A stretch of DNA of 64,000 nt from Laburnicola sp. R22_1 (Eukaryota; Ascomycota; Dothideomycetes; Pleosporales; Didymosphaeriaceae). The DNA lies in contig JACONQ010000002.1 in the NCBI GenBank assembly GCA_014281115.1, positions 3,472,001-3,536,000 of the forward strand. Direction: 5' to 3'. Position 1 is the stretch's first letter. Every line of letters starts with the position of its first letter. The notes under the pieces were generated by a model. That model ran no database searches. It was not told where the DNA came from and saw nothing but the letters and a program-made list of their open reading frames with translations. This document shows positions 46,501-56,203 of the stretch, in pieces. A program made the position numbers and the translations under genes.

Positions 46501-46834
46501 GACTTTACGTGCTGTTTTCACGTTTTGTTTGTTTTTGTTTATAGTGTATTTGAATTTTTGCTCATCGGTACCGAGACTTGATAGCGCGAATTTGGGCTGA
46601 GAGCTGTATGGAGTAAAAGGGAAGAGGAAAATGTTGAGTGAGAGGTTACAGTATTAGCATTGTTGATTCTAGGACAGTACGGACTACATAAAATATCTAG
46701 ATATCCGGCTCTCACTGTGCACGCTCACGCTTGGAAATACTATCACCGAGAGTAATACACAAAACACACATGCATTCACTTCATCTTATCAACCGACTTG
46801 GCCCGAAAGACGAAAATTACTAAACTACTTCACT
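43575..46834. other. Long gene-free interval
   Basis: 3.3 kb between the start of the 770-aa gene and the 3' end of the 824-aa gene. The first part (to about 44000) is GC-rich, and 45540-46330 is purine/pyrimidine-skewed. Short frames on both strands lack repeats, domains, signal peptides or consistent splice signals. I cannot support a gene; an unannotated non-coding transcript is possible. Confidence 0.55.
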
Positions 46835-49309
46835 TCACGCCTCCAAATCCTCTACAACAAGCCAAACCACACTCTCCCCCTCCCCCTGCCTAACCCTCTC
46901 CCCAACCCCTTCCCCCCTAAACCCCCTCTTAACCTCCTCTCTCTCCCTTCCCAACGCCCTCTTCCTCTCCCTATACCCCCTCCTCGCCTCCTTCCACTCC
47001 ACACTCTTCTTCCCTAAACCCCTCTTCCGCAGCTCCCTCCTCGTCTGCCTATGCTCCCGCTTTAGCTCCCGCTTCCGGGCCCGAAATTCCCGCATTATAG
47101 CGCGCTTGGTACGTTTTTGCTCTGCTTTTGGTTCCAAGGGCAATTTTTCGGTTGGGGGTTGGACTTTGGGTTTGGGGAGGGGAAGGGTGGATGCGGTGGA
47201 TGAGGTAGACGAAGACGAAGAGATGGAGGAGATGGATGAGGTGTCGTTGTCGTTAATGTTTTGCCTGCGGGTGGCTTGCTTCTCGGCATGTTTGTCGAGG
47301 GCGGCTGCTACGTGGTCCTCGCCCGCTTTGTTGTGGTGAACGCCCGTCTCCTGGCCGTGTAAACCGCCAGTATTGACTGAAGCCTGGTGATTCGAGGAAG
47401 ACGCTTCAGGTTGGCGACTCGGACCCGCGACTCCAATACCCCCCGCATTCGCACCTGTGACTCGCTCACTGAGATCCCTACTAAACGCCTCAGCTTCTCT
47501 GCCAAGCTGTTCGCCCCAGATTTCCATCCGCTTGCCAAATTCCTCGCCCCACCTCCCTAGACTCTGTCCGAGAGCCTCCCAGCCATTGCCTCCAGCGCCG
47601 GGTCCACCGCGGGGTTGGAAGTTCCAAGGACCAGCGCCAGGGGGACCGAAGGGGCCATGCCCTGGCGGTCCATGCGGTCCGTGGTCTGGCGGTCCCCACG
47701 GCGTATGCCCTGGCGGTCCATGCGGTCCGTGGCCTGGCGGTCCCCACGGCGTATGCCCCCATGGGCCGAAGGGACCGAAGCCGGGAGGGCCATGAGGACC
47801 ATGGCCTGATGGGCCGAACGGGCCGTGACCTGGTGCGCCGAAGGGAGTCCAAGGGCCGCCTCTTCCTCCCGTGCCGCGACCAGGCCATCCGCCAAACGAT
47901 GGGCGCTGAGAAGTATTACTCTGCGGGAATTCTCCTGGGATAGAATGTGGTGGATCCTCGGTGCCCTCCGCCGGCACAGAATGCGGAGGATCCTCAGCAT
48001 CTCGCGCCGCATATTCCCTCTCTAGTCTACTCTTTTCACTTTCCACCGGCTGCTGGGTGCTTTCATGCCTTGTCCGTCCTGTCTGCGTAGGCGGCTCGCT
48101 GCGAAAGCGCTCACTCATTTCTCTGAGCATCAAAGCCCCAATACTAGGCTCAGCAACATTCATCTCCAGCGGTTCGACCCAAGGACACAAAGCCTGCGCT
48201 CTCTTCGCCGGCGTACTTTTCGCATCCAAAACGCTTGCCACCGCGGCTGCACGCTGTCCTCTCTCCTCAGGCATCCTGACAATATCCAGCACCGAGGCGA
48301 GAGATCGGATAGACACCTTCAACCCGCGCGGCGCAAAAAACACTTCATTGGACGTATCCACATAATTCCGCACAATCTCTTTGCCCGTAGCATCGGACCC
48401 GACATCTGCCCGCACGAGGTCTGCAGACGTACAATTCGTCGCAGAGCACAGGGCATTCAGGCCGTCTAAGAAATCGAGAAATTCAGCGGGGCGAATCGAA
48501 TGCGCGTGTAGCGTCTGAGCATACGCTCTTGCAAACTGAGCTGGTTCTTGGGCTCCACCCGTCTCATCGGCTGGAAGCGTCTCGGTCGATGGGGATGCCC
48601 CTGGCCACGCCCCAGGAACTTGTGCATTGCTTCTTGTTCGCCCACAGCCACTTCTCCCGGCCCGTCCATCTCGACGAGCTTTGCCCTTCCGCTCAGAAGC
48701 CGCAATGCCAGTCTGAGGAACAACGACACAGCGCCCAAGTTTCGGCGCAAAGTCCCCATCCGCATCCGGCTCTTGTCTTGCAAACTGCAGTGCTGCACCC
48801 AACAACACATGCGCCTGATCCACCGCCTCCGTACCCTCCCATCGCGTCGTCGCATTTTCACCGTGCATCCTCCCTACAGCAACGCTCTCACTACCCCCCA
48901 CCTGCTGCACGGGCACATTCATCCCCACACCCCTCGCGTTCCTCGAAGTCTCGCTCGCCGCATGTTCCCGCGCACGCACGTCGGCGCCACCCGGAATCTC
49001 GTACCCCGGCCTTTCATCCAGAGTCAAGCGATTCATCTCCAAGCCATCAGGATTCAAAGGCGGAACACGATTCCTCGCATCGCGAAGCGCCTGCTGTTGC
49101 GCTTCGTCGTAAGAAGGCGGGAGGTCGTCATACCGCGGACCACCTGGGCTATGCACGGGCGTCGGGTCGTAAACATCTTCGTCGTCGGAATCGATATTGT
49201 CCGGGATGGTGGTAGAGCGCGGCGTGAAGCCTGCGGTCGCTGTTGGACTGGCTGTTGATGGAGGCGGGGGTGGGTTGATGCGGAGATGTGGAGACGGATT
49301 GGTGGACAT
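46835..49309 (-). CDS. 824-aa protein: PPxY motif, Pro-Gly-His repeats, charged C-terminal helix
   Basis: Single exon. The frame opens further upstream at 49483, but the MSTNPSPHLR start at 49309 begins the conserved-looking part. Order: a Pro/Ser-rich start, an acidic DSDDEDVYDP, then LPPSYDEAQQQALRDAR, a PPxY motif that can bind WW domains such as those of Rsp5/Nedd4 ligases. Next is a folded-looking segment (FARAYAQTLHAHSIRPAEFL, DFLDGLNALCSATNC). Then a Gly/Pro/His-rich tract (GHGPFGPSGHGPHGPPGF and relatives, nucleotides about 47640-47870) including two 48-bp tandem units. It closes with a Lys/Arg/Glu-rich helix (about residues 735-800). No membrane segment. Function unknown to me. Ubiquitin-ligase adaptor or trafficking roles would be guesses from the PPxY motif alone. 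Confidence 0.85.
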   Translation of the reverse strand: MSTNPSPHLRINPPPPPSTASPTATAGFTPRSTTIPDNIDSDDEDVYDPTPVHSPGGPRYDDLPPSYDEAQQQALRDARNRVPPLNPDGLEMNRLTLDERPGYEIPGGADVRAREHAASETSRNARGVGMNVPVQQVGGSESVAVGRMHGENATTRWEGTEAVDQAHVLLGAALQFARQEPDADGDFAPKLGRCVVVPQTGIAASERKGKARRDGRAGRSGCGRTRSNAQVPGAWPGASPSTETLPADETGGAQEPAQFARAYAQTLHAHSIRPAEFLDFLDGLNALCSATNCTSADLVRADVGSDATGKEIVRNYVDTSNEVFFAPRGLKVSIRSLASVLDIVRMPEERGQRAAAVASVLDAKSTPAKRAQALCPWVEPLEMNVAEPSIGALMLREMSERFRSEPPTQTGRTRHESTQQPVESEKSRLEREYAARDAEDPPHSVPAEGTEDPPHSIPGEFPQSNTSQRPSFGGWPGRGTGGRGGPWTPFGAPGHGPFGPSGHGPHGPPGFGPFGPWGHTPWGPPGHGPHGPPGHTPWGPPDHGPHGPPGHGPFGPPGAGPWNFQPRGGPGAGGNGWEALGQSLGRWGEEFGKRMEIWGEQLGREAEAFSRDLSERVTGANAGGIGVAGPSRQPEASSSNHQASVNTGGLHGQETGVHHNKAGEDHVAAALDKHAEKQATRRQNINDNDTSSISSISSSSSTSSTASTLPLPKPKVQPPTEKLPLEPKAEQKRTKRAIMREFRARKRELKREHRQTRRELRKRGLGKKSVEWKEARRGYRERKRALGREREEVKRGFRGEGVGERVRQGEGESVVWLVVEDLEA
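47663..47758 (-). repeat. 48-bp tandem repeat, two units, within the 824-aa gene
   Basis: Two adjacent units starting TGGCGGTCCATGCGGTCCGT differ at one position (GGTCTGG against GGCCTGG). They encode 16-residue Gly-Pro-His-Trp units. Confidence 0.85.
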
Positions 49310-49872
49310 GGTTGTAGTTGATTGAGGTGGATCAACGCTATGCAAACTAAAAGTATACCCGTCTGTGAGAAGGATAAAGGAAGTGAAAGAGCGGTGCAGC
49401 GTAGCGCTACTCGCAGAGCTCCGGAGCTTGCCTAGGTATGTATGTCGATCGGCCTTCAGCTCGTATCGTCGCCTGACATCCATACCACGGCCTCGTCATG
49501 GTCACAGCATCACCGCTTCGCAAAGTGTAGAAGCGCGTGCGACGATTGGTAAGGATGGTCATCGAATTGCTGCTGCCTATCCACGCTACCAATCATGGCA
49601 GCGCTGCTCCGCTGACCGCTAGAGACCGCGCGTCCTACCCGTTCTCCCACAGCCGAGCGCGGAAGCCATCGACGATTCCACGACGCCGGCGCGAGGCTGT
49701 GTAAAGCATACACCAAATTATCATCATGGAACCAATATATTCAAGAAGACGTCATAGATATATACACAGCAACAGCCTTCAGCAAACGCAAACAAAAGAA
49801 CAGCAACAATGCGCATATGGTATCCGCTTAACAACCCACGTAAAAAACGCACCCTCCTCTTCCCCAAAGCAT
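49310..49872. other. Intergenic
   Basis: 560 bp between two minus-strand genes, holding the promoter of the 824-aa gene and the 3' UTR of the copper ATPase. No further feature seen. Confidence 0.6.
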
Positions 49873-52800
49873 CTAATGCTCCGTCATATTCTGCAACGGC
49901 ACATACCCAGCCTCCTCCCTATCTCTTCTCCTCGCCGCAATCGTCTCCTTGACCCAATCCACCGCCGTCCCAAAGAACCCTCTTTTCTCAAAGCCCAGCC
50001 TCTCAGCCTCCATTTCGCTTTTCGGAACATCAGCGGTAGGATCTAGCGTAGCGACCTTCATCCACTTAGGTCGGTTCCAGAACTTCAGGTGCAAAGAGCT
50101 GACGACGACAGAAACAGAGGAGCACGCCATTGCTGCTCCTGCGGCCATGGGATGTAGGCTCAGTCCCCAAGGGAGGAAGAAGCCCATGGCGAATGGCAGT
50201 CCTACGATGTTGTACATGCAAGCCCAAGCCAGGTTCATCTTGATGCGGTTGAATATGGACTTGCTGAGGCACAAGCTTGCAGGAATGGCAAGCAAGTCAG
50301 TGGTGCTCATAAGCACGATAGAAGCAGCCTCCATAGCAACGTCTGTTCCGGTAGACAGTGCGATACCGACATCTGCAGAGGCGAGAGCAGGCGAATCGTT
50401 GATACCGTCGCCCACCATGCCAACCACGCGGCCACGCGACTGGAGATCGGCGATGATGGCTTTCTTATCAGACGGTGTAGCAGAAGCGTGTACGTCTTCT
50501 GGGTCGATGCCAACTTCGGCTGCGACCACAAGGGCGGACGACGAAGTGTCGCCAGTGACGATCGAGCATGTCATTCCCAAACGACGGAGCGCAAGAACAG
50601 CAGCGCGGGCGGAAGGCTTGATCGTATCAGAGAGCGACAGTGTACCAGTGTAAGTTTTGCCAATTGCGGTGTGGATAGTAGTAACGCCAGCGGATCGGTT
50701 TTGCGTCCCCGTTCGGGGGTTGGTGGAAGCTGCAGCGGCGGGGGTGAGCGGTTCATCGATGAACTCCGGTACATTGACCCCCTCGGAAAGTAGGTACGCA
50801 GCGTTGCCAATGAGAACTCGATATCGAGTGCGTTCGCGGGACAGGGCGGCTTCGACAGACGCAGCAATACCCTTGCCAACAACAGCTTCAAAGTCACCCA
50901 CAGAGCCGTCAAGATGACCATCAGGGCCAAGTCGGAGGTGCTCTTTCGCAGATCTTACAATCGCTTTCGCAATGGGATGCTCCGATCCCATCTCAGCAAG
51001 GCCGATAAGTGTCCACCAAAGGTTCTTCTTGCTCTCATCTGACGCCCAGTCACCCTGAATGTCAGCTTTGGAGACGCTCATTTTTCCAACAGTAAGAGTA
51101 CCGGTCTTGTCGAAGACAATATGATTGATCTTAGTAGCGGTCTCCAAGGCAGCGCCTCCTTTGACGAGAATGCCCTGTTCGGCACCGACACCTGTACCAA
51201 CCATGACAGCGGTGGGTGTAGCCAGGCCGAGCGCGCAAGGACAAGCAAAGACGATAACAGCAATGCAAAGCTTGACACAGACCATGAGCTTGCCACCGCT
51301 GGCATGGTCGAGGAAGACCTTCGGCGGGTATGGGAGGACGTGGCTGAGGACCATCCAGGCGATGAATGTTGCAAGACCAAGCGTAATGATGATAGGAACA
51401 AAGTATCCCGCAACCGTATCGGCCAGACGCTGAATCGGAGCGCGACTTGTCTGAGCTTCTTGGACAAGACGAACGATCTGGCTGAGTTGAGTGTCGCGTC
51501 CAGCTCGAGTGACGACGAAGTCCAGTCTTCCAGCTCCATTAACGGTACCTGCCATGAGCAAGGTGCCCTTCTTTTTGAGAATGGGCATCGCTTCGCCGGT
51601 GACCATGCTTTCGTCTACGTAAGCTTCGCCGTGAGTTACCGTGCCATCAGCAGGGATTTTATCACCAGGCCGGAGAATGACCACATCGCCAACCTCGATA
51701 AGTTCCGTAGCAATGACTTTCTCTTCAATGGCATTACCATCCATGGACTGGCGAGTATCCTTCTCATCGGCGATGTCCCACCCATCCGCAGCTTTTGCGG
51801 CCGCAATGGGATCAGCATAGATAGTGGCCATAGAGGGAGCCAAAGACATGAGCCGTGACAGTGCCTTGGATGTTTGACCTTTGGCTCGGTTCTCTAGGTA
51901 GCGGCCCATGGAGATGAAAGTAATCAACATGGTGCTGGTGTCGAATAAGGTTGTAGGCTTAGTATGAGGTGGCACAAGCAGAGAAACCAGCATTGAAGCA
52001 CAGCTGAAGAAGAAAGCGGCCGACGTTCCCAAAACGACCAAGACATCCATGGTAGGCGAGCCATGGCTGAGCGACTTGAACGCCGAGACGTAGAATCGCT
52101 TGCCAATGCCAAACTGGACGGGAATAGTGAGACCAAGACATAACAGATCACCCAGGTAGACACCAGGTATTATGCATATGCTCCCGTAGTCGAGAAATGG
52201 CAAAAACATGGGAATGAACATGCTCGTCAGAAAGACGGGTACTGCAAAGCAAGCAGAAACCTTGACCGCTCGCTTCCACTCTTGAATCTCCTTGGTCTTC
52301 GCGAGTGATTCTAGTTGGGCGTTGTTGTCGTCGGAGTCAGAAACGAGCGCGTTGTACCCGGCGGCTTCGATCATTTCCACGGTTGCTCGCAGGCCGATAA
52401 TTTGTGGATCTCTATGAATAACCGCTCGGGAAGTGTTGAAATAGATTGTCGCAGAAGTGATACCAGGCCGTTTCCGGATGAGTGCTTCCAGTTCCTCCGC
52501 TGCTGTAGCGTTTGGAAGCCCGTACACTTTGAGGTGGATCGGTCCATCATTCGCTGAGGATTGGGACACACTTCCGTCAATCGATGATATCACCTTAGCA
52601 TCGAATCCACGATCTTCGATGATTTCCACAATTTGATCCTCAGAGAGCTTTTCAGGGTCGTGGACCAGGACCGCGCGGTTCGCTAGTAAGCTAATGTTGA
52701 ACTGGTATACACCCTCAACATCTTTAAACCCACTTTCGATCGCAGATGTGCAGGCACCACAAGTCATGCCTTCGACGTCAACGGTCGTTGTCAGGGTCTT

Positions 52801-53415
52801 TTGTTTCTTGTTGCCTTTTCTCCGCCGTCTTTCGGGCACTTCGGCCACTGTTTCCACAATACTCGCATCGAAGCCCACATCTTCAATCGTCTCTGCTAGC
52901 GTTTCCGGCGGTATGACCTTAGTATCGTGTTCTATTACGGCGCGTTCCGATAAAAGCGATATACTGAAGTGTCTGATGCCCGCAACATCTTTGAAAGCAC
53001 CCTCGACTGCCGATGTGCATGCGCCGCATGTCATGCCTCCGACTGACAGCGTCGTTGTCGAAATAGACGACGGAACCGGTTCATCCTCCTCTTCCGAATC
53101 GCTCAAAAAATCATCGGGCGCAGCCAGCGGAATGTCGGAGGATAAAACCTCTGCGTCGAAACCCCGGTCTTCTATTATCTCTTTCACCTGGTCCGTCGAT
53201 ATGGCCTCCGAGTCGTGTTGCACCACGGCCCGCTCCATAACCAGACTGACCGACACGCTGCCTATTCCATTCACGCCCTGGAAGCCCGATTCCACCGAGG
53301 AGGTGCATGCGCCGCATGTCATGCCCCCAACCTTCAACGTTGTAGTCGCCATATGCGCCGTTGCGCCACCCGCAGTCGTCGCAGAGGGCGCCATCGTGGA
53401 CAGTGGGTATCTCAA
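49873..53415 (-). CDS. CCC2: Copper-transporting P1B-type ATPase (Ccc2/ATP7 family)
   Basis: A single uninterrupted frame of 1180 aa. The start is the first Met at 53415 or, equally plausible, MAPSATT at 53394. Three N-terminal HMA copper-binding domains carry GMTCGAC (Cys pairs at 34/37, 130/133 and 219/222). A fourth HMA-like domain (about 295-370) has lost the Cys pair (GLPNATAAEE). It has eight predicted membrane helices, an actuator loop with VTGEAMP, the metal-translocating CPC at 725-727, phosphorylation site DKTGT (D769), the SEHP nucleotide-domain motif (H813) and MVGDGINDSPALA. In the family this protein pumps Cu(I) from the cytosol into the late Golgi, where copper enzymes such as multicopper oxidases and tyrosinases are metallated. 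It receives copper from an Atx1 chaperone. It is divergent from CSN7 across about 1.1 kb. Confidence 0.97.
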   Translation of the reverse strand: MRYPLSTMAPSATTAGGATAHMATTTLKVGGMTCGACTSSVESGFQGVNGIGSVSVSLVMERAVVQHDSEAISTDQVKEIIEDRGFDAEVLSSDIPLAAPDDFLSDSEEEDEPVPSSISTTTLSVGGMTCGACTSAVEGAFKDVAGIRHFSISLLSERAVIEHDTKVIPPETLAETIEDVGFDASIVETVAEVPERRRRKGNKKQKTLTTTVDVEGMTCGACTSAIESGFKDVEGVYQFNISLLANRAVLVHDPEKLSEDQIVEIIEDRGFDAKVISSIDGSVSQSSANDGPIHLKVYGLPNATAAEELEALIRKRPGITSATIYFNTSRAVIHRDPQIIGLRATVEMIEAAGYNALVSDSDDNNAQLESLAKTKEIQEWKRAVKVSACFAVPVFLTSMFIPMFLPFLDYGSICIIPGVYLGDLLCLGLTIPVQFGIGKRFYVSAFKSLSHGSPTMDVLVVLGTSAAFFFSCASMLVSLLVPPHTKPTTLFDTSTMLITFISMGRYLENRAKGQTSKALSRLMSLAPSMATIYADPIAAAKAADGWDIADEKDTRQSMDGNAIEEKVIATELIEVGDVVILRPGDKIPADGTVTHGEAYVDESMVTGEAMPILKKKGTLLMAGTVNGAGRLDFVVTRAGRDTQLSQIVRLVQEAQTSRAPIQRLADTVAGYFVPIIITLGLATFIAWMVLSHVLPYPPKVFLDHASGGKLMVCVKLCIAVIVFACPCALGLATPTAVMVGTGVGAEQGILVKGGAALETATKINHIVFDKTGTLTVGKMSVSKADIQGDWASDESKKNLWWTLIGLAEMGSEHPIAKAIVRSAKEHLRLGPDGHLDGSVGDFEAVVGKGIAASVEAALSRERTRYRVLIGNAAYLLSEGVNVPEFIDEPLTPAAAASTNPRTGTQNRSAGVTTIHTAIGKTYTGTLSLSDTIKPSARAAVLALRRLGMTCSIVTGDTSSSALVVAAEVGIDPEDVHASATPSDKKAIIADLQSRGRVVGMVGDGINDSPALASADVGIALSTGTDVAMEAASIVLMSTTDLLAIPASLCLSKSIFNRIKMNLAWACMYNIVGLPFAMGFFLPWGLSLHPMAAGAAMACSSVSVVVSSLHLKFWNRPKWMKVATLDPTADVPKSEMEAERLGFEKRGFFGTAVDWVKETIAARRRDREEAGYVPLQNMTEH

Positions 53416-54504
53416 ATATTACTGCGAAAACAAAACTCTTCTGGGCGAGTTCCGTCAAGCGTCGGCGATGCGGCGGGCCTCGTGAGGCGGTCGTAGAAGG
53501 GGGCGACGGACGAGATGCGCTATTCATGCAGCAATATCGCGGCCCAAGACCAAAGAACCGAGGGAACAATATAACGAGGGTCGGACGCGCGCGGAGTTCA
53601 GCAGATGCAGAAGGCCAGCCTTGCTTATAACACCAGATGTCTTGTTTGATTATTGACCGGCGGGTTGGAAGACCGACCTGCAGCCACAAATGGCGGGCCG
53701 CTGAGGGTTAGTGGGGCTTGCTACTAACGCGAGTAGATGTAGCCGTAAGCTGATGCCCGTGTTGGATTAGGTAGGTCCCGAGGGCTCGCCACCTGGCTGA
53801 GGGATGCTTGGAAATGTCGCTTTTGGCTGCCGGATACGACCAGCGCGTTGGAGAGGCCAAAGTCAAAGTGCAGGAAAAGGTGTTGCGCGCGCGGATTGTG
53901 TTATTAGGCCCTCTTTCCGTTTCGCTTCACGGAAAGGACACTTTGTTTCAGAGCTTGGCGATGAAACTGGAGTCCGTTTGATCTTTGCTTTGCGACAAAG
54001 CTAGCACCGCACCTACGTGCTTCTCTCGCTGTTGATCAGTTGAAGCAAAACTCAAACTTACACATCACGCTCTGGGCACGGCGTAAGAGCTCGCGCCGGG
54101 TTCTTTGAACGCCTTCCTATCGTAAGCAGGTACCTTGACGAGCGAGTACGAAAGCCACCACGAGCGGACCTGCGCGTGGCGGGTATCCATTCAGAGTTGG
54201 TGGACGTACCACGTCGCTAATAAACACGTTGACGAACTCCACTGCCCATATGTCTTCACATCCGCCTGGCGATGCAGTGAATGTCTCAGATAGCCACGGC
54301 TTCGGCCAAGTTGCCACGTGCTTGCCTCACCAGATCTTATCAGATCAATCTTATCGATAAGCTCTCGCCAGAGCCGGAGCCATCCCCCACTACCTTCTAC
54401 CTCCGAAGGTACACCCAAGCTCCAACTTCACCTTCAACCATAGTCACCACCTGCCGACACATCGAATCCCAGGATAAAATAACACGCGTAACCCACAGCG
54501 CATA
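53416..54504. promoter_or_regulatory. Divergent intergenic region between copper ATPase and CSN7
   Basis: 1.1 kb between two divergent starts, so it must contain both promoters. No confident TATA box or known operator is identified by eye. Confidence 0.55.
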
Positions 54505-55403
54505 ATGGAGCAAACCAAAGCCCTCAACGCGCTCGAGCCCTTCCTCGCCCTCAGCAAAACCGCAGGCTCCCCCCGAGCTGCCAGCGACCTCGTCACCCAA
54601 GCTACCTCCGCACCAAACACATACGTCTTCGCCGAGCTCCTGCAGACGCCGAACATCCAGAAGCTGCGTGACTCGGAGGAGTACGCGTCGCACTATACGC
54701 TCCTTGAGATCTTTGCGTGGGGAACGTGGGAGGACTATAAGGGTACGTACACATAGGTAACACTCATACTGGACACGTGAAAAGAGAGAGAGAGAGGCCT
54801 GGAGACTGACACTACTATGTCACAGCACACAGTAACCTCCCCAAACTGTCAGACAAGCAACACCAGAAACTGCTCCTGCTATCTCTCTTACCCCTTGCCC
54901 GATCACACGCAACTCTCAGCTATCCCGCGCTCATGTCTGCGCTCGATCAGCCTACCACCCGCGCGCTGGAACAGCTCATCACAACTGCTATATATGCTGG
55001 TCTCCTCACCGCAACTCTCGATCCCGCGCACTCGCTCGTATCCGTCACGGGCGTAGCGCCCCTCCGCGACCTCACACCGGGTTCGCTCCCTGCCCTGCAG
55101 ACTAGTCTGTCTACATGGTCCCAGCGGTGCGACGCCGCACTGCAAGACCTAGAGACGCGCGTCGCAGAAGTCAAGGCGGAGGCTTTGATGCGCGAGAAGC
55201 TGAGGAGGAAGAAGGAGCGTGCATTGGAGCTTGTGGCTCAGCAGAGCGAGGAGAAGGGCGGACGGGGACGCGGCTTGGGCGGGTATGAGGACGATGTGAT
55301 GGATATCGATCAGGAGGGTGGGAGTAGTAGGCTCACGAGGGGGCAGAAGAGGGGAGCTTCTGGCTTTGGGGGGTTCCCGGGTTTGGGGAAGAGACTTGGT
55401 TGA
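54505..55403 (+). CDS. CSN7: COP9 signalosome subunit 7 (PCI domain)
   Basis: Model: join of 54505-54742 and 54826-55403, 271 aa. The 83-bp intron (GTACGT..ACAG) has a CTGAC branch. The start is MEQTKALNAL. The N-terminal helices read YVFAELLQTPNIQKL and HYTLLEIFAWGTWEDYK. The PCI/winged-helix part is LSDKQHQKLLLLSLLPLA, then LSYPALMSAL, ALEQLITTAIYAGLL and VSVTGVAPLRDL. A C-terminal helix (LSTWSQRCDAALQDLETRV) precedes a low-complexity tail with GQKRGASGFGGFPGLGKR. This order and length fit Csn7/CsnG. The COP9 signalosome removes Nedd8 from cullin-RING ligases. In fungi it links development, light response and secondary metabolism. Csn7 is a PCI scaffold subunit of this complex. Confidence 0.92.
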
Positions 55404-56203
55404 GGGCTGCGTCTTGAGAGGGATTATGATTTATGGTTAACGATTATGGGGAGTTGGTCGGGGCCGACTCGAACGATGCTACGCTCTCGCCCCAGGACTA
55501 GAAATCATTCATTGGGCTACATGGACGGGGCCGTGGCATGAACGCGTAAAGTGGCCGTACACCCCCAGCCACCACGAGCAATATACACCACGTCCCAGAC
55601 CAAAGCGTACAACAGAAACACTCCCAATCACGGATAAAAATAAGATTTCCATTTCACCTGAGCCATATCCTCGTCCAGTAAATCCCATGCATGCGATTGA
55701 AAATGCTCAAAAAGCCTGCTTGCAATGATTTACCAAAGTAGAAGAAAAATCTATCCTATCCATGTCCGTGTCCCTTCGAAATAAAAATATCAATATCGAA
55801 ATCGAAATCGAAATCGCCAGTCGGGCTGGTATAACTGCTTCAACAAGTAATGGGCCCCACCGGATTGACGGACTGATTAATTGACTGACTGGCTAACTTG
55901 GGGTTATCCAACCCCCACCGTGTCCCCTAGAAACGCCTTTTGGACGCCGTGCAGTGCAGAGAGACATGGACTCCGTACAGTGTGGGTGTGGGTGTGGTGT
56001 GGTGTGGTGTGGTGTGGTGTGATGTTGTATGGAGAGCGGGTACGCGGGTGTGCATGTGTGTATATGTGGGTGTGTGTGTGTACCGAGTGTTGAGGCGTGC
56101 ATGCTGAAACGGGGTATTGAATGCCGATGCATCGAAGCAAGAAGGGAGAGAAGACGCAAAAGAAAAACGCTCGACCCAAGAAGAAGAAAGACGTTCTCAA
56201 AAA
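55404..56203. other. Convergent 3' region with two microsatellites
   Basis: 800 bp between convergent genes. Contains (ATCGAA)n at about 55795-55816 and a GTGTG pentamer run at about 55978-56022 followed by further GT-rich DNA. No gene seen. Confidence 0.7.

Noticed and set aside
48529..49258. 228- and 236-aa plus-strand ORFs
   Set aside because: Antisense shadows of the 824-aa gene, His/Arg/Ser-rich from reading its complement.
52694..53485. 263-aa plus-strand ORF
   Set aside because: Antisense shadow of the HMA domains of the copper ATPase.
55440..55520. tRNA-like T-arm (GTTCGAGTC on the minus strand)
   Set aside because: The flanking bases do not form a 5-bp T stem, and no acceptor or anticodon arm pairs.
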